A stretch of 64,000 bases of DNA from Imbricaverruca yamaguchii (GCA_034440575.1 JAOTOL010001203.1:305962-369961), one strand, 5' to 3'; positions 46,890 through 60,656 are shown, counted from the first letter of the stretch. The notes: generated by a model from the sequence alone, not told the origin. Numbers and translations are program-made.

Positions 46890-48800
46890 TCGATCAGACC
46901 ACAGCAGACCCACCACCCGAGCCGCAGAAACAGCGCCACAGCAGACTGCTACCTGTCTCTGTGAGTCATGGTCATGAACATTTGCTACAGCAGACCGCTA
47001 CGGACCCTGTGAGTCCTGGTCATTAGACAGCTGCTACAGCAGACCGCGTGCCGACCCCGCAGAGTCCCTGTCATGTAACAATAGCGTCACAGCGTAGACT
47101 GCTGCCGACCCGGCGAGTGCTGGTCATGAACAACGCCACAGCAGACCGCTTCGCCGACCCTGAGAATCATGGTCATTAACAATAGCGTCATAGCCAGAAT
47201 GTTTGCCGATCCTGAGAGTCCTGGTCATTTACACAATAGCGGCAGTCGCTGACAGCTTGCCGCCCCTGGAGAGTCCGACATTGCGAACAGCGTCCACTAA
47301 CAGACTGCTGCCGACCCTTTGGCGAGAATTCTAGTCTTCGTGGCGATCTGCGCCTACAGCAGACCGCCCGGCCCCCGGAGTCTCCTGGTCAGTATTAATA
47401 ATAGCGTCACAGGCAGACCGCTGCCGACCCTGAGAGTCCTGGTCATTAACAATAGCGTCGCAGCAGACCGCTGCCGACCCTGAGAGTCCTGGTCATGAAC
47501 AGCGCCACAACAGACCGCTGCCGACCCTGAGAATCATGGTCATTAACAAGCGTCATAGCAGACCGCTGCCGATCCTGAGAGTCCTGGTCATTAACTATAG
47601 CGTCATAGCAGACCGCTGCCGACCCTGAGAGTCCTGGTCATTAAAACAGCGTCACAGCAGACCGCTGCCGACCCTGAGAGTCCTGGTCATGAACAGCGTC
47701 ACACGCAGACCGCTGGCCAAGCCGAACCCAGGCGCTGAGTCCTGGCCATTAACAACAGCGTCATAGCAGACCGCTGCCGACCCGAAAGTCCTCATGAACA
47801 GCGCCACAACAGACCGCTGCCGCCCCTGAGAGTCCTGGTCCTGGTCATGAACAGCGCCTCAGCAGACTTAGCTGCGACCCTGTGAGTCCTGGTCATGAAC
47901 AGCGCTACAACAGACCGCTCCCGACCCTGAAGAGTCCTGGTCATTAACAACAGCGTCACAACAGACCACTGCCGACCCTGCAAGTCCTGAGTCTTTTGAT
48001 AACAGCGGCGTGCGGCGAACAACGTGCGGACCCTGAGTCCTGGCCATTAACAACAGCGTCGCAGACCGCTTGCCGACCCTGGGAATCATGGTCATTAACA
48101 ATAGCGTCATAGCCCCCCAAGACCGCTGCCGACCCTGAGAATCCTGGTCATCCCCCCCGGGACAGCGTACCACAACAGACCGCTGCCTGCCGACCCTGAG
48201 AGTCCTGGTCATTAACAATAGCGTCATAACGGAACCGCCGCCGACCCTGAGAGTCCTGGTCGTGGACAGCGTCACGAACAGACCGCTGCCGACCCTGTGA
48301 GTCTGGTCGCCGAACAGCACGCTACGGCAGACCGCTGCCGACCTGAGAGTCCTGGTCATTAACAACAGCGTAATAGCAGACCGCAGCCAGACTTCACAAA
48401 GAGTCCCTGGTCATGGACAGCGCCACAGCTGGAGGCCGCTGCCGACCCTGTGAGTCCCTGGTCATGAACGTTTACAACAGGAACCTTTTACCGACCTGAG
48501 TCCTGGTCATTAACAACAGCGTCATGAACGCTGCCGACCCTGAGAGTCCTGGTCATGGACAAGCGCTACAGCAGACCGCTGCCGACCCTGAGAGTCCTGG
48601 TCATTAACAACAGCGTCACAGCGGGCCGCTGCCGACCCTGAGTCCTGGTAATTAACAACAGCGCTGAAGACCGCTGCCGACCCTGTGAGAGTCCTGGTCA
48701 TTAACAACAGCGTCACAGCAGACCGCTGCGACCCTATGAATCATGGTCATTAACAATAGCGTCATAGCAGACCGCTGCCGATCCCATGAGTCGGTCATTA
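46890..48800. repeat. 50-bp minisatellite (~36 copies)
   Basis: Unit CAGCAGACCGCTGCCGACCC, TGAGAGTCCTGGTCATTAAC, AACAGCGTCA. The copies vary greatly, with many small indels and G/C-run insertions that differ from unit to unit, unlike the tidy 47-bp array. It directly precedes the CR1-like LINE relic. Confidence 0.9.
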
Positions 48801-48849
48801 ACAATTAAACCTAAGCTACTTGAGCTACAACTTACGACTTTCTTTCTTA

Positions 48850-51800
48850 CTCTCTAGACCTAGCTGTGAGTGACTGAGACCTGGCTGCGACCTAGCACCC
48901 CCACGCGTCTCATTAACTTCCCTGGTTACCAGTTAAAACGTGCGGACCGGCCTGACTCTAGTGGCTACGGTGGGGTGGCGATTATCGCCAAGTCAGCGCT
49001 TACTATTACCGTTTTGAAATTTCTACGCTTCCAAATTCGAGCTCCAAATTAGAATCACTCTGGACCAAAGTCAAGGGCAAAAGCGGAAGGTATTTCATTC
49101 TGGCGGCAATCTATCGACCTCCTCAACAGTCTACCTGCCTTCAAATGTTGACTTCGCTGAGCTCGAAAGACAGGTTCAATTGGCGACACTGAACTTTACC
49201 GGCACTTTCTACCTCGCAGGTGATCTAAATTGCAATCTTCTCGACACGGCAAATTGCCCCAGCAAAACACACCTGCTTGAGTTCGTCAGAAACGCTATTC
49301 ACTTACCGTGATAGTGAAGCGCCCTACATTCTCCACAGGCTCTTTATTGGATGTCATCAACAAATTCACCCACCTCTGTCGACAGACCCAAAGTGAGTTT
49401 CTGCCACTACAGTCCCCACAAATTTATCACATGTTCAATTAAAGTAAACAGGCCTGCTTCAATTAACACCGTGATAAAATCACGTTCTTTCGGACGAGTG
49501 GACACCTCCGAACTGACCCTTGACCTTGATTGAGATCGACTGGGTCCGGGTCACTGGTCGCATCTCAGTAACCGATAAATGGGACACACTGCTGAGATTG
49601 CTGACACCTATCATCGACGAGCACCTGCCACTCAGAAACATCAAAATTCGGAACCCAACAGCACCACATGTTAGCGAAGCTACGAAACAACTCATGCATC
49701 GGCGAAATGTAGCCTTGCGCTTACAAGATAGAAACACTTACAAAATACTTAACCGACAAGTTCGATCAGCTATTAGAGACTGACTGTAGGAGAAAGAGAT
49801 TAGCGGAAAGATAGCTCAAAAAGGCCCATCAGCTGCGTGGCGTGCTATCAAGCCTATTATTGATACAAAAAAGGATCTCACAGAGTACAGCCTCAGTGTT
49901 CTACCTGAGCAGCTAAATCATTATTTTGTTAGTGTCGGACCAAAAATATCAGCAGAAGTCAAACTGCAGGCAAACATGCCTGAACACACATCTCCCAGTT
50001 GTCGGCTATCGCGCGTCTCTACCAGCTCCTATAAAGTATCACCCATATCTCTTGAACAGCTAGCCAATATCGTCATAAACATGAGAAGCACAAGTGCGTG
50101 CGGACCCGACGGGATCTGTATTAAGGTCATCAAATTTCTGTCCTGTTCATCGGCGAAGTGCTGCTTGGCATTATAAGCACATGCCTGACTACAGCTGATA
50201 TACCCTCCACTTGGAAACAGTCAATAGTAACTCCCATTCACAAATCAGGAGATCCTTCGGATCCCTCTAATTTTAGACCTTTCTCACTGGTTCCGGTTAT
50301 CGCCAAGATCACTGAGAGAGTGGTGCAGAAACAACTCTATCACCACCTAAACTCAAAACCACCTACTGGCCCAAACTCAGCACGGCTTCAGACCGCGCCA
50401 CTCTACGGAAACTGCCCCTATCTCAGTCACGGACGAAATACTAGCAGCAATGGACCGTTCGGAGTAGCTCTCCTTTGCATTCTGGATTCTCAGTAAATGT
50501 TTCGATGTAATAGACCACACCAAACTGCTCACTAAACTTCAACTCCATGGAATCGATACCGACTGGTTTAAAAGCATATCTGGTCATACGCAGGCTGTTA
50601 GGATCTCAGATCGACACGGAAACAGGCATCTCTCCTCCTTTCTCGCAAACAACATAGGTGTCTTTCAAGGCTCATCATTAGGTCCACTTCTCTATTGCAT
50701 CTTTTCGAACGACCTCAGTCTGCACGTCCCGGTAGCACATGTCACCCAGTTCGCAGACGACACACAGGTCCTCATCTCCGGTCAGGAAATCGATCTCCCA
50801 AATTTGATAAGTCAGATGGAAACATGCCTGAGCCAACTCTATGACCTACTTCCTGGATAACGGCTTGAAGGTGAACCCGACCAAAACCCAGCTTCTTACT
50901 CTCGGATCGCGTCAAAATCTGCGCAATATTACCCCGATACGATTGTGCTTTAGGGACGCCGTGATAGATGAGAAACATTCGTGTAAGAACCTTGGGGTAA
51001 CATTTGATCGCCACATGTCTTGGGATTCCCATGTAGCTGTTGTTGTCCAGAAGTGTACTGGGTTCCTTCTGGCCCTGAACCATCTGCGTCACCATCTGCC
51101 GACCAGCACCTCTTCACTATAGTCAATAGCCTAGTTATATCCAATATCCGATACTGCATATCTGTTTACGGGAACGGGTCGTCAGCAAATATCCACAGAC
51201 TAGACAAGATCATTAACTTCGCCACTAGAGTCGTGTCAGGTCTCCCGAAAATTTGATCATATTACTGATGTCCGAAACGAGTTGGGTCTCCTCACTGCAG
51301 CTGATCTGTACCTATTCCACAGTCTCACTTTGCTCCACAAGATCATTCTGACGGGTGAGCCTACGCACATTGCCGGTGAAATCACTTCAAACTCTACCCT
51401 GCGAAGCCGTCACACACGTGCAGACGACCATCTCGCCTGCCAGCCATACACAGAGAGGCTGGCCGCAGGAGACTTTCTACTCGTCTGTCTTCCACTACAA
51501 CAAACTTCCTACTGAAACTAAAACATCGAGGCTGTCTAACTTCAAGAAACATGCACTAGCGTATCTCCACGAACAACACTAGTCCCACAAAACTTACAAC
51601 ATGGATATGTGTACACTACGAAGTCACCTTTAGGCCATCGCTTTCCTATCACTTATACAAGCCACTCGTGTATAGCTCGTGTCGCAAGTACGGTGTATGC
51701 AGTGCGGAAAGTGATATGGATATTGTATTATGTTGTACGAATGTTTGTTGTGCATCTGCTCCCACTATTGACCACACATCTATCCTTTCTTTGTAAATAT

Positions 51801-51888
51801 CTGTGAGTTCAGCCCAGACTGTCCGTAACAGGCCACTGCACGTGGAGGACATGTATTGTTAAATAAATAAATAAATAAATAAACACCC
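48850..51888 (+). pseudogene. CR1/Jockey-like LINE, heavily frameshifted
   Basis: Reading over many frames: TETWLRPS and a GYGGVAIIAK block (endonuclease, from about 48870), FYLAGDLNCNL (about 49205), SSPHKFITCSI (about 49410), then RT: STSACGPDGICIKVIK (about 50085), PSTWKQSIVTPIHKSGDPSD, NFRPFSLVPVIAKITERVV (about 50268), GVFQGSSLGPLLYCIFSNDL (about 50660), QFADDTQVLISG (about 50748) and KNLGVTFDRHMSWDSH (about 50990). The C-terminal region TAADLYLFHSLTLLHKI (about 51295) follows. No RNase H is present. It ends in a TAAA-repeat tail (51860-51888). About ten indels and stops make it inactive. The endonuclease start is missing, replaced by the 50-bp minisatellite. Confidence 0.85.
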
Positions 51889-52759
51889 ACATTTTCGTGT
51901 TCGGAAAATACAACACTACAACGAAATATTTGTCCGTTCAAATTTGCTCTTGGTGAGCGGTTATAGGATTTCCTGTTACAAGCAGCTGTTTAAATGTTTA
52001 AATATGGATAGCCTGTAAATTATTGCACTCTGTAAACACCTTACAATTACTAGTTCGGCCATTCCGAAGAAGCGACAGAGCCGTTCATTGAATGATGTCT
52101 CAGGCATTCGAATACCCCCCTCTTCACATACTCCCCGGATAAACCCTCATGTCTTTGGGATTTGGGATAACAAACTTACTAACCTTACCTACACCAACTA
52201 AGCCTAGCCCTTTCTTTGCATCCATGAAAGAAAATATGTAAAACTTGTCTCTTGAATACATTAAAGCAAAATAATACCAAATATCGTACTGTGAAGGAGC
52301 ATGGCAGCGGAGGCTTTGCTTCCGTGTTTCAAAAAATATATTTATGCCAGATGTAGCATAAAACGGACCAGAAAAATACATATGGGACATAAAGCCATGA
52401 TATTGAATAGGAAGGTTGTTGGGACTCCAAACAGGGTACAATTCAATAGGATGCTTATTTGTCAAGCATACACATTTTATTTTGTCCCTAAAAAAGGAGC
52501 ACAAATTTATTGTGCATCCAAAATATGAGAGTGCATAGCTGAGCTTCAAGTATGTTGGGCAGACATTAATTTCCTCTTGGTGTCATCTTCCATTCTAATT
52601 TTTAAACTTTGAGGAGTCGTAGCTAATTCAGCATCACTTAATTCATGATGCTGAATATATCTCATGTAGTGCTCACCAAAATCCATCACTTGCCGTTCAA
52701 AATGCAATAAAATCACGGGTGTTGATTCTGAAAATTATTGGAGGCAAAATACATCAAGG
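51889..52759. other. No gene recognised
   Basis: A 141-codon minus-strand frame (52124-52549) has no domain that I can place. AT-rich otherwise. Confidence 0.4.
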
Positions 52760-52905
52760 CAATGGGCAGGAATTACACATGGATTATGGGGCAAACTCCT
52801 TGGGGTTCCATGTTAAAAGTTTAAATTATCTGAGGAGGGGCAAAGCCAACACCGAGGGGGCACTTGCAGCCCAAAAACATATAAAACACCCCTGCTTCCC
52901 ATTGT
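52760..52905 (+). repeat. Dispersed repeat shared with 24560-24765
   Basis: CCATGTTAAAAGTTTAAATTAT, in part, then a GAGGGGGCACTTG block and an ending ACACCCCTG are common to both places. The 24.6-kb copy has a long TA run inserted after the GGCACTTG block. The CACCCCTG edge looks like a hAT-style terminus. Confidence 0.65.
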
Positions 52906-53428
52906 GGTTTCCCCGCACTGGCAGTCCCTTCCACCTCACTCCGAAACTGAATCAAAGATGGCGGACTGAGAAGTTCATCACGCTAGTTTCGAAACGAGTC
53001 GAAAGCGAATGTGTGGCTTGTCAATGGATCATTCGGTGGTTACTTAACATGCGTCCGACATGTGAGATCTTAATAGCTGAACTGATCACTCAAGTAAGAA
53101 GCTTGTTCCATACTGGTGCATTATTCCATGGAACACCCTTGTCATTTGGCATGTGACCTTACCAGCACAATGTAGGTACCGGTTAACCCGCTTGGAAAAA
53201 ATTTGTTCTTTAGATGAATGTATGCTTGTTCATTTGCATGGCATGGCTTCGGACATGATTAATTAACTATGCCAGTGTACTTGTGCAGGCCATGTAGTGT
53301 TTATTCACAAACGTCTGTCATCAGTAAACGAACCTTAGCATTGCAAAAAGGAACTTGATTCATGTCATGCCACAAGCGTGTGCATGGTTTGTTAAGCCAT
53401 GGGTGGTAGATTTGGTTTACGGTGTACT
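52906..53428. other. No gene recognised
   Basis: Mixed sequence without recognisable coding or repeat content. Confidence 0.4.
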
Positions 53429-53568
53429 GCAACCTAGTCATGATCATTTGATCAACCTAGTCATGATCATTTGATCAACCTAGTCATGATCATTTGATCA
53501 ACCTAGTCATCATCATTTCATCAACCTAGTCATCATCATTTGATCAACCTAGTCATGATCATTTGATA
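53429..53568. repeat. 23-bp tandem repeat (6 copies)
   Basis: Unit CCTAGTCATGATCATTTGAT plus CAA, nearly exact, with ATGATCAT palindromes in most units and CATCATCAT variants in two. Confidence 0.95.
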
Positions 53569-54715
53569 TTCAGTTACATACCATGCAGCACAGCCCCGTT
53601 CCTAATTCCTCCGTTCAGATCGAGGGCTGCGAGATGCGTTGGCTGCTTGTGTGGTGCGTAACTGTGCCAGCGAGCGCAACCCCAGCATAAACGGTGGCTT
53701 GCTTTGAGCGTTCTACTACCGCAAATCGTCGGTTGCTGCCGATGTTGTATCTTTAATCTGCAAGATGACGCCTGAAACAAGGGCTAATAAATACACACAT
53801 CGCCGCCTGCAGCGATTGGAGGCTTCGGGGCCGTGGCCACTTTGGCTGGATAAGGGCTACCCGTAATTGAATATCTTTAAAAGGCCTGTAAGTACAAAAT
53901 CCCAGCGTCTTATCTAACTCAGTAGACGTCAGCGTCGGAACTATCCATGGTAGGCTGTGACACAACATGCACGCATCATAAAATACAACATAATATTGTA
54001 TGATATTTGTTCACGTTCAGTCACAATATATTTTTGCAAACTCTGAATGTGCTGCATGAATTAACTTGGATCCACATATACGGAGGTACGAAGAACATGA
54101 ATTAGTGACGCGATGGTGTTCTGATGGGGTATCTATACAGGGGAAGTCGGTTCGCTTAGGCTTCATACTCCCTCGTAATAATCACTGATCCAAGTAAGAG
54201 GGTCAAGTAGGAAGGGATGTCGGCTGCAAATTTGTTTAGGTTGACACTTTTGAACAAAGGTAGATGCGCCGCTGGATTTTGGTACTTGCGCCCGCGCCCC
54301 CTGCGCTGGCGGCAATGCCCACCTGCGCCCGCGCTGCTGCCCCGCTATTTTTGGCCCCTGCAGTTCTGCCCGCGCCGCCGCGCCACTGCGCGCGCGCCGC
54401 TATTAGCTAAATATGCTTGTACAAAATATATGTGCGGTGCCGAAGTTTCTTCCTATTTATCCCCCCAAAGAACAGTTTTAGGCTCTAAATAGGTCATTTT
54501 TCTCGAAAATACACTTGTAACCTAGCTACCTATATTCACCTGAAAGATTCAACTATGGCCCTTGAGCTATATTGTTCGGCCGGCGGTAAATTTAGCCAGA
54601 TTGGCCCCGCCCACTGAGTCTGAGTTTCTACCTCTACTCATCCTTCTACTCAATGTCCTCCTCCTCCTTGTCCTCCATGTTAGGCTCCAAGTACTCGAAC
54701 CCCATAAGCTTCAGG
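53569..54715. other. No gene recognised
   Basis: No domain seen. A GC-rich block at 54280-54405 has imperfect GCGCCCGCGC repeats. Confidence 0.4.
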
Positions 54716-56324
54716 CAGGGGCGTCGATTTGTGTCCTATTGTGGGGGCCATGGCCCCCCAATGTTGATTTGGGCACCCAAAAACTTTGCTCATTTTATGT
54801 TTATAGGAAGAAAGCTACATACCAAAAAATTAAACACACTATGCTACTTAGGAAACAAGTGATGCTAAGGAGGACATTTTTTGTACTGAACAGAAACAGA
54901 CCTAGATTGAACAGTGAGCTGACTCTCCACATATTATTGTAAAATAGAAATTGGTGGGAAAAGAATATAGTAAGATTTCCTTTAACTTTGCAGCCAAACC
55001 ATTGCATTAAAAAATGTTGAGCTTGACTGATGCTGGTAAACGTATCAAGCCAGATTGTCAACAACAAACAAGCAAAGCCACTAATCAACAATAGCAATGT
55101 CATACAGATTCTTGCACACACCATCAATGTCAAGCATAATTATTTCCAGCTTCAACTGGGTTCATTCCATTCCACTAATTTCTAGTCATAACCAAGCCTG
55201 CATACAATCCAGTCGAGACAACAATCACTTTATTCCCACTAGAATTGTGCAGATACAAACTATAATTACCTTCAGATTCGCACTCATCTCATCAGTAGCT
55301 TTATGTTTACCTAGGTAGGTACTTACCTACCTGGTTGCATGCCCAATGTGCATACATTCAATATTCATGTGGTGCACTCAGTCCCATCCTGAACAATGAG
55401 TCACATGTCACCTAAATATATCTGCCAGCTCATGTGATATGATACAGTCAGCAATAAGCAGGATGCACACTGCTTTAAAATTGTTATTCTTGAAAACAAC
55501 AAACACTAGGGACAGCTTACAACTTTCAAAACCAACCCCCTGAGAAAAAACAACTCACGAAGAATTTCTGGATAGTGGTCACGCAATGGACATCAGTGCG
55601 CATGAAGGGCGTTGAGTGTGCATATAATGTCACTGGGGAGAGATAGTAATACTGCAAATTAATACTACATTATGTATTACCTGAATTGAATATGTTGATG
55701 AAAATAATTGATGCATGCAACCATCAATTCTTTTCACAGTAAAAAAGCGTGATGACTGGAAATTGTGCTCAGTTGCATAACTTCATAAAGCATACCTTGA
55801 TAACTATAAAGTTGAATTTGGAAGCATACACTTCACTAGGATGCCCAGAAATACTAGAAATACAAACGATGTTCTGAAGCTGTCATTATGAAACGTAAAG
55901 TTTTTTAAACACAAAAATGTTGTACAAAAACACATGAAATATGTCCTGGTGTGCCTCCTCTTTTCATTTCAAATTGAAAGTGTATCGGGAGCAAAAATAC
56001 TTCGCCATATATCAAGAGTATCGTGGGGCGGCGTCTGCGACGAATCTGACGTACTGTGGCCACTGTCTCCATGTGCGTGTGCATTGCCTGTGACCCTTTG
56101 GTGTTGTTACATATTTTACATTTTATCTAGCGAGTATTGATATGGTAGGAATTAGGAATGTTGCAATGCTACATTTATTCATAGGATTAAGATGTTATGA
56201 CCACTAATTTCCATGAAGATTCTCACTTTGGCTAGAAAGCAAAATGTTTGTAAAACAATATTGAGTTGCCCAGGGATGTCGATTTAAATACAAAATATTT
56301 GGGGCCCAAAGTGTACTACCCCCG

Positions 56325-56357
<33 letters not shown>

Positions 56358-57045
56358 ACCACTACCAAAGGCTTATCGGATTTCGTCCACTATATTTTCA
56401 GACCTCAATAATTCTGATTTTTTTGATGATGTGCATTTTTATGTGTATTCAACATCCTTGACAATAGGAAAAATCGTCCAGTAACAGGTAGTCACATAAG
56501 CAAAAGAGCAGTGTATTGTGCATGTCAACATAAAACTGTGAGCTGTAGCATCCAACTACAGTATCATACAGTGTACTTGGGTCTATCGTCATCGTCAATG
56601 CCATTGTCACCGTCATCTTCATAGTCAATGTCACTCGCCCTCCCCTCACTTCAAACACCAACAAGCGCACAATAGCTTAAATCAAATAGTTTTGCGTCCA
56701 TATGCAGGCTAAAGCACACTGAGCACAGCCAGCCTGAACTGTAGTGACGATGGGCTAAGGTATTTCCTTGGTGCCTAACAGTAGGGAAGGACGAAGCCAA
56801 CATTTTGGTAGGATAAGTTCATGGTCTGGAAGTCCATTATCTAAATTTAATCTGTATATTTACAGTACAAAATATGCTGTTGAACATCGACTAAGTTTTC
56901 TATGTCGCATGGTGTTTTTTCTTCCTTTAGCTTTCTTGTCAGCATAAAACAGCATAGGTTATGGGGGCCCAAATCAACACTAGGTGAGCCAGGATCAACA
57001 TTGGTATGGTTATGGCTGTCGTAACAGGATACAAATTGACACCAA
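54716..57045. mobile_element. Possible hAT-like element with ~60-bp TIRs
   Basis: The left end starts CAGGGGCGTCGATTTGTGTC and continues to a CCAATGTTGATTTGGGC block. The right end is its imperfect inverse (about 56960-57045: CCCAAATCAACAC..ATCAACATTGG..GGATACAAATTGACACC). The right outer bases have lost the CCCTG edge and no duplication is visible. A third, directly oriented end-like motif, CAGGGATGTCGATTT, lies at 56273. The interior has no transposase. Confidence 0.45.
56322..56357. repeat. Poly-C run
   Basis: More than 30 C residues in a row apart from a single G near the start. Follows CAGGGATGTCGATTT by about 45 bases. Confidence 0.9.
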
Positions 57046-58957
57046 TGGAGTTGTCTACCTAGGTAGGTAGTAGCTATGTTTGGCTATGAATATCTATCAT
57101 GGATAAACATGCAACTTCAGGAAAGCGAGCATGCCTATTGATTTTTTTGGGAGATAATGGTGTTTTTAGGTGGCAACATAATGCATTTTTACACACATTT
57201 CCTCCATTAAGCAAACAAATTGACTAGGTTAGGTTAGTTCGTTTTTATGATGGAAGTTTTAAAACTTATTATTTATCATTCAAATGCAGTGACTAAGATG
57301 ATGAGACCACTCATTTTCTTTGCAAATTTGATTTGATTAAGTTGGTGATGATTTCAGAGCTTCGAGTCATTTTGTGTCAGTGTCATCCCAGTTTGTTGAC
57401 TCAGCAAGATGAAGCGTGCAGGGCAGCCAACAATTAACATGTTTTTTTCCAGAGCAAGCGGTAAGTATGTTAGTGGTACCACCACCATCAATTTGCCAGC
57501 CTAGCTACACATACCTGACTGTATAAGGTAACTGGTAATTGTACAGTAGGTATCACACATTATAGACCCCAATGTCAAGCTAGTACTGAATGATAATTAC
57601 AAGATAAAATAACTTTAACTAACTTATCTTAACCCTGGGGGCTTAACCATTTAGCAACCAGTGGTACACGTTTGGGAGATCTGTGCCATCAGCAACATTT
57701 GGTGGCCTCAGGCCTATGGCCTTTGGTGGCCTATGGCCTCAGGAAGTGTGATTCTCACCTGATTTATAACATTGTGCTTGTAATCCCACTCATGAATGCA
57801 CACTTCTATTTGATGCATGTGCAGACTTTTACAGTGTGTTTATCTTCTCATCTCAACATCTCAATAGCCAGCTTTCTTCCAGATTTAATGCACAGGGCCA
57901 AATGAGATTGTATGTTTGCTATGATTTAACATAAATCCAGTTAGGACAATGACAAACAATATACAAAGGCACTGACTTTGTAAGTGGATGCTGAAGGTTC
58001 ACTTTAGGAAAAAAGTGAGACTCAGACTACTGGTAGGTGTCCTGGGTGCTTGACCAAATATCTCAGTGAGTGAGGATGTTGTAGGGATGGCATAGCTCAG
58101 ACTGGACTTTTAAGTTTTCAGACTGGACTGTCAGGCCACAGCTCACAATTTGGGTTAGCTGTGGCCCATTCTTTTAAATGTCAAAATATCTTCTTGAGTC
58201 ATGTTTGAAGCTCATGACAAAGAAATGCATTATCAACACTTGTAAAGTGCTTGACTCATTATTCTTAATTCCATGTGAAGTGGGATGTCACAAATAATGG
58301 CTCATTTATGGGCAAATGTTTTGTTTCCCCATCAATGAGCCCACAAAGTTATGGACAAACATTACATTTGCCCATAACTTTCAGACAATACTTTCTCCCC
58401 AAAACCAGGAGCAATGTCACAGCACTATGTAAACATGCACAGTAGTAAGAGGCAAAATATTTCTTGCCTATATTTATTGCATTGATTTATACCTGCAGAT
58501 TTCCTGCTAATTGATATATCAGTCAGCTAAAAAATTCACTCATGGGCGAATCCGCCATTCCCACTGGAGTCTAAAGGTACATCATGCCATTATTTCTGTT
58601 GTCTATATCACAAGAACCCATCAGATCCTACTGCTCACTCAGGACACAATAAATGTCCAGTAGGTGAGAGCATTGCTTCATTACCTGCATTGTTAATATG
58701 AACAGAAAGAAGCATCCTTTGAACCATATGTTGTCCTTCACAGTGCTGCTCCATCCACCTCCAACTCCAACCCTGACCAACCTTCTGGAGCACATCCATC
58801 TCCAAAGCATCCTGTGGAAGGAGGTATGTATTAGAACGAAGTTTTATTTACTCTGAATTCCATGGTTCCCTGGTGCATACTAGGCCATCCTTGCCTATCA
58901 ATATATCACATGTTTGCCATTCCACAAACTTCCTGGATAACTTTGGAGTGTAAATCA
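57046..58957. other. No gene recognised
   Basis: AT-rich with a short TTAGG-like patch (57226-57238) and a block resembling 22770-22830. No frame longer than 80 codons, and none with a domain. Confidence 0.4.
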
Positions 58958-59300
58958 TGCGTAAGTGTGCAAAATGACCCTAGATGTCGACGCGCTTTTT
59001 AAACTCGATCCACTCCAAGTGGAATGTGAGTGAATTACAGCCCAGAGCCCGCCACAGAGCCCGCCTGATGCGCAAAACCCGCTCATGGAAGAAGCGATTG
59101 ATGATTTGCTGTTTGACTGTCTGACCCTTCCTTCGGGTCGAAGAATGCAATTAACATGACCTTGATGCTCTGGGTTGGAAGTGTGCCTTGGGTCTGGGTG
59201 AACCTGGGCGCTCTCTTCCACTGCATGCTCTGTCTCTTGGTTTATGGTGCTAAATGACCTCGTAGTCGGCAGCGTGCCCTTAAGCCCAAATAATCGATCT
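58958..59300 (+). mobile_element. Two I-like LINE 3' tails in tandem
   Basis: GCAAAATGACCCTAGATGTC with CGACGCGC (58958-58992) and GCTAAATGACCTCGTAGTC with CCCTTAAGCCCAAAT (59248-59298) are two versions of the family 3' tail about 280 bases apart in the same orientation. The sequence between has no coding similarity that I can see. They could be two 5'-truncated insertions, or one insertion of a SINE using the same tail. Confidence 0.55.
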
Positions 59301-59504
59301 GTCATCGTGGAGACACGCACACACTCAAGGGGTTGGACGCACACGTGGATGCAGTTCGCGAACAAACACACGCAGGCGATGTGTTCCAGAGATAAACATG
59401 GTCGTCCTCACTTCCCAAGAGCAGAGGACTGTGGCACGTAGTCTCGGCTGAAGTATTATTGGCGTCGCCATTGCAGTTCGAGAAACCCAACCGAACCCAG
59501 AACC

Positions 59505-59664
59505 GCCCCAAGTCTAGGAGTAAGTTGCCCGTATCATAATCCCGAGACTGGGTTCAAGTCTCACCTGTCCTACTGCTCCTTCGCCCACGGCTAACCATTG
59601 TGCATGAGAGATCGGCGACGCTACATGTCCCAACGGTCGAAGTGTCGTAAAACCAATAACTTCC
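59505..59664 (+). mobile_element. tRNA-derived SINE (type 2), copy 2
   Basis: AAGTCTAGGAGTAAGTTGCC (A-box region), GGGTTCAAGTCTCACC (B box), CTACATGTCCCAACGGTCGA (body) and TCGTAAAACCAATAAC (end) match the minus-strand copy at 29290-29467 over the full length. Two independent copies with the same borders define the family. Confidence 0.8.
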
Positions 59665-59842
59665 ATATTCTAAATTGTCCTTTCCACTGATAAGCCTAGT
59701 GGGTTTACACCGTATTCTTCTTGTTATGTCCTTTCATAATATAGACAATGCAAAGGTTGCATTGATATTAAGCCGCAATTGGAATATGGACAATACATGT
59801 ATTACTTTGGCAGGGAAATTGTTTGCAACGAGCTAGAAAAGA

Positions 59843-60182
59843 TGGCCCCGGACCATCGTCGTTCGTCAAATTAAGATTTGGATCTCGGCGGGTGTTATTT
59901 TTTATGTGCCTGCTATATAGTAATGTAAAAACCAAAAACAAACATTCCCAAAATTTGAGTTTCAAATCTATAGAAACGAGGATCTTATGATATCTGCAAA
60001 TTTTGTCTCCAACGCCCCAGGCGAGGGGTTGGTTGGAGGTTTTTACACCGTCACCGTTTCTCCCTAATCAAGTTATAGCTGCCAAAGACAAGAAAAGAGC
60101 ATGTTGCCCGTCATCAAAGGAACATGACGGTAACCAGTTTTGAGGCGCCCGGGTCAACTGGCGACTCCCAGGTCAGGATCAA
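59843..60182 (+). repeat. Left TIR of the family 1 transposon
   Basis: Landmarks shared with the right end in inverse: CATCGTCGTTCGTC, AAGATTTGGATCTCGGCGG, AATTTTGTCTCCAACGCCCC, TAATCAAGTTATAGCTGCCA, CCCGTCATCAAAGGAACATG. The inner edge is near CCCAGGTCAGG. Confidence 0.9.
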
Positions 60183-60656
60183 TCGACCCAAAGAAGAAAA
60201 AACGGACTTTACCCTTTGAAGGACCACAGAACAAACCGAAGGACTACCAACATGCCGGAGCAGAAAAAAACCGACAACTTCTGAGGTTTCTTCTAATCTT
60301 TGCCGCTCTCGGTCACCGACAGAGGTCTGGTCAGGACAAATCCGGTCAGTTACCACATCGACATGAAAGGACGTAAGCCATAGCATATTAACTCAGGGTC
60401 TAAACATCACAAAAGCAAATCATTTTCCGAAACAGAGCAGTATTATACTAATATTATTTGCATCAAAGGAAAAGCTTACGCTTCTGCTCGTACCTTTGCA
60501 GTCTGACCTTCACGGTTGAAATGTCGGTGGCATCACAGTGATTCACATGCGCACGCGCACCGGCTGCCATAGCGTATCGATACAGAGCCGCTAACGGGCC
60601 ACGCACAATATGCTTACACGCCCCAGGAGCGCAAAACCGGCCGACAGTACACCACA

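Noticed and set aside
47792..48716. Minus-strand frames of 64-165 codons with VVNDQDS repeats
   Set aside because: By-products of the 50-bp minisatellite, interrupted wherever a unit has an indel.
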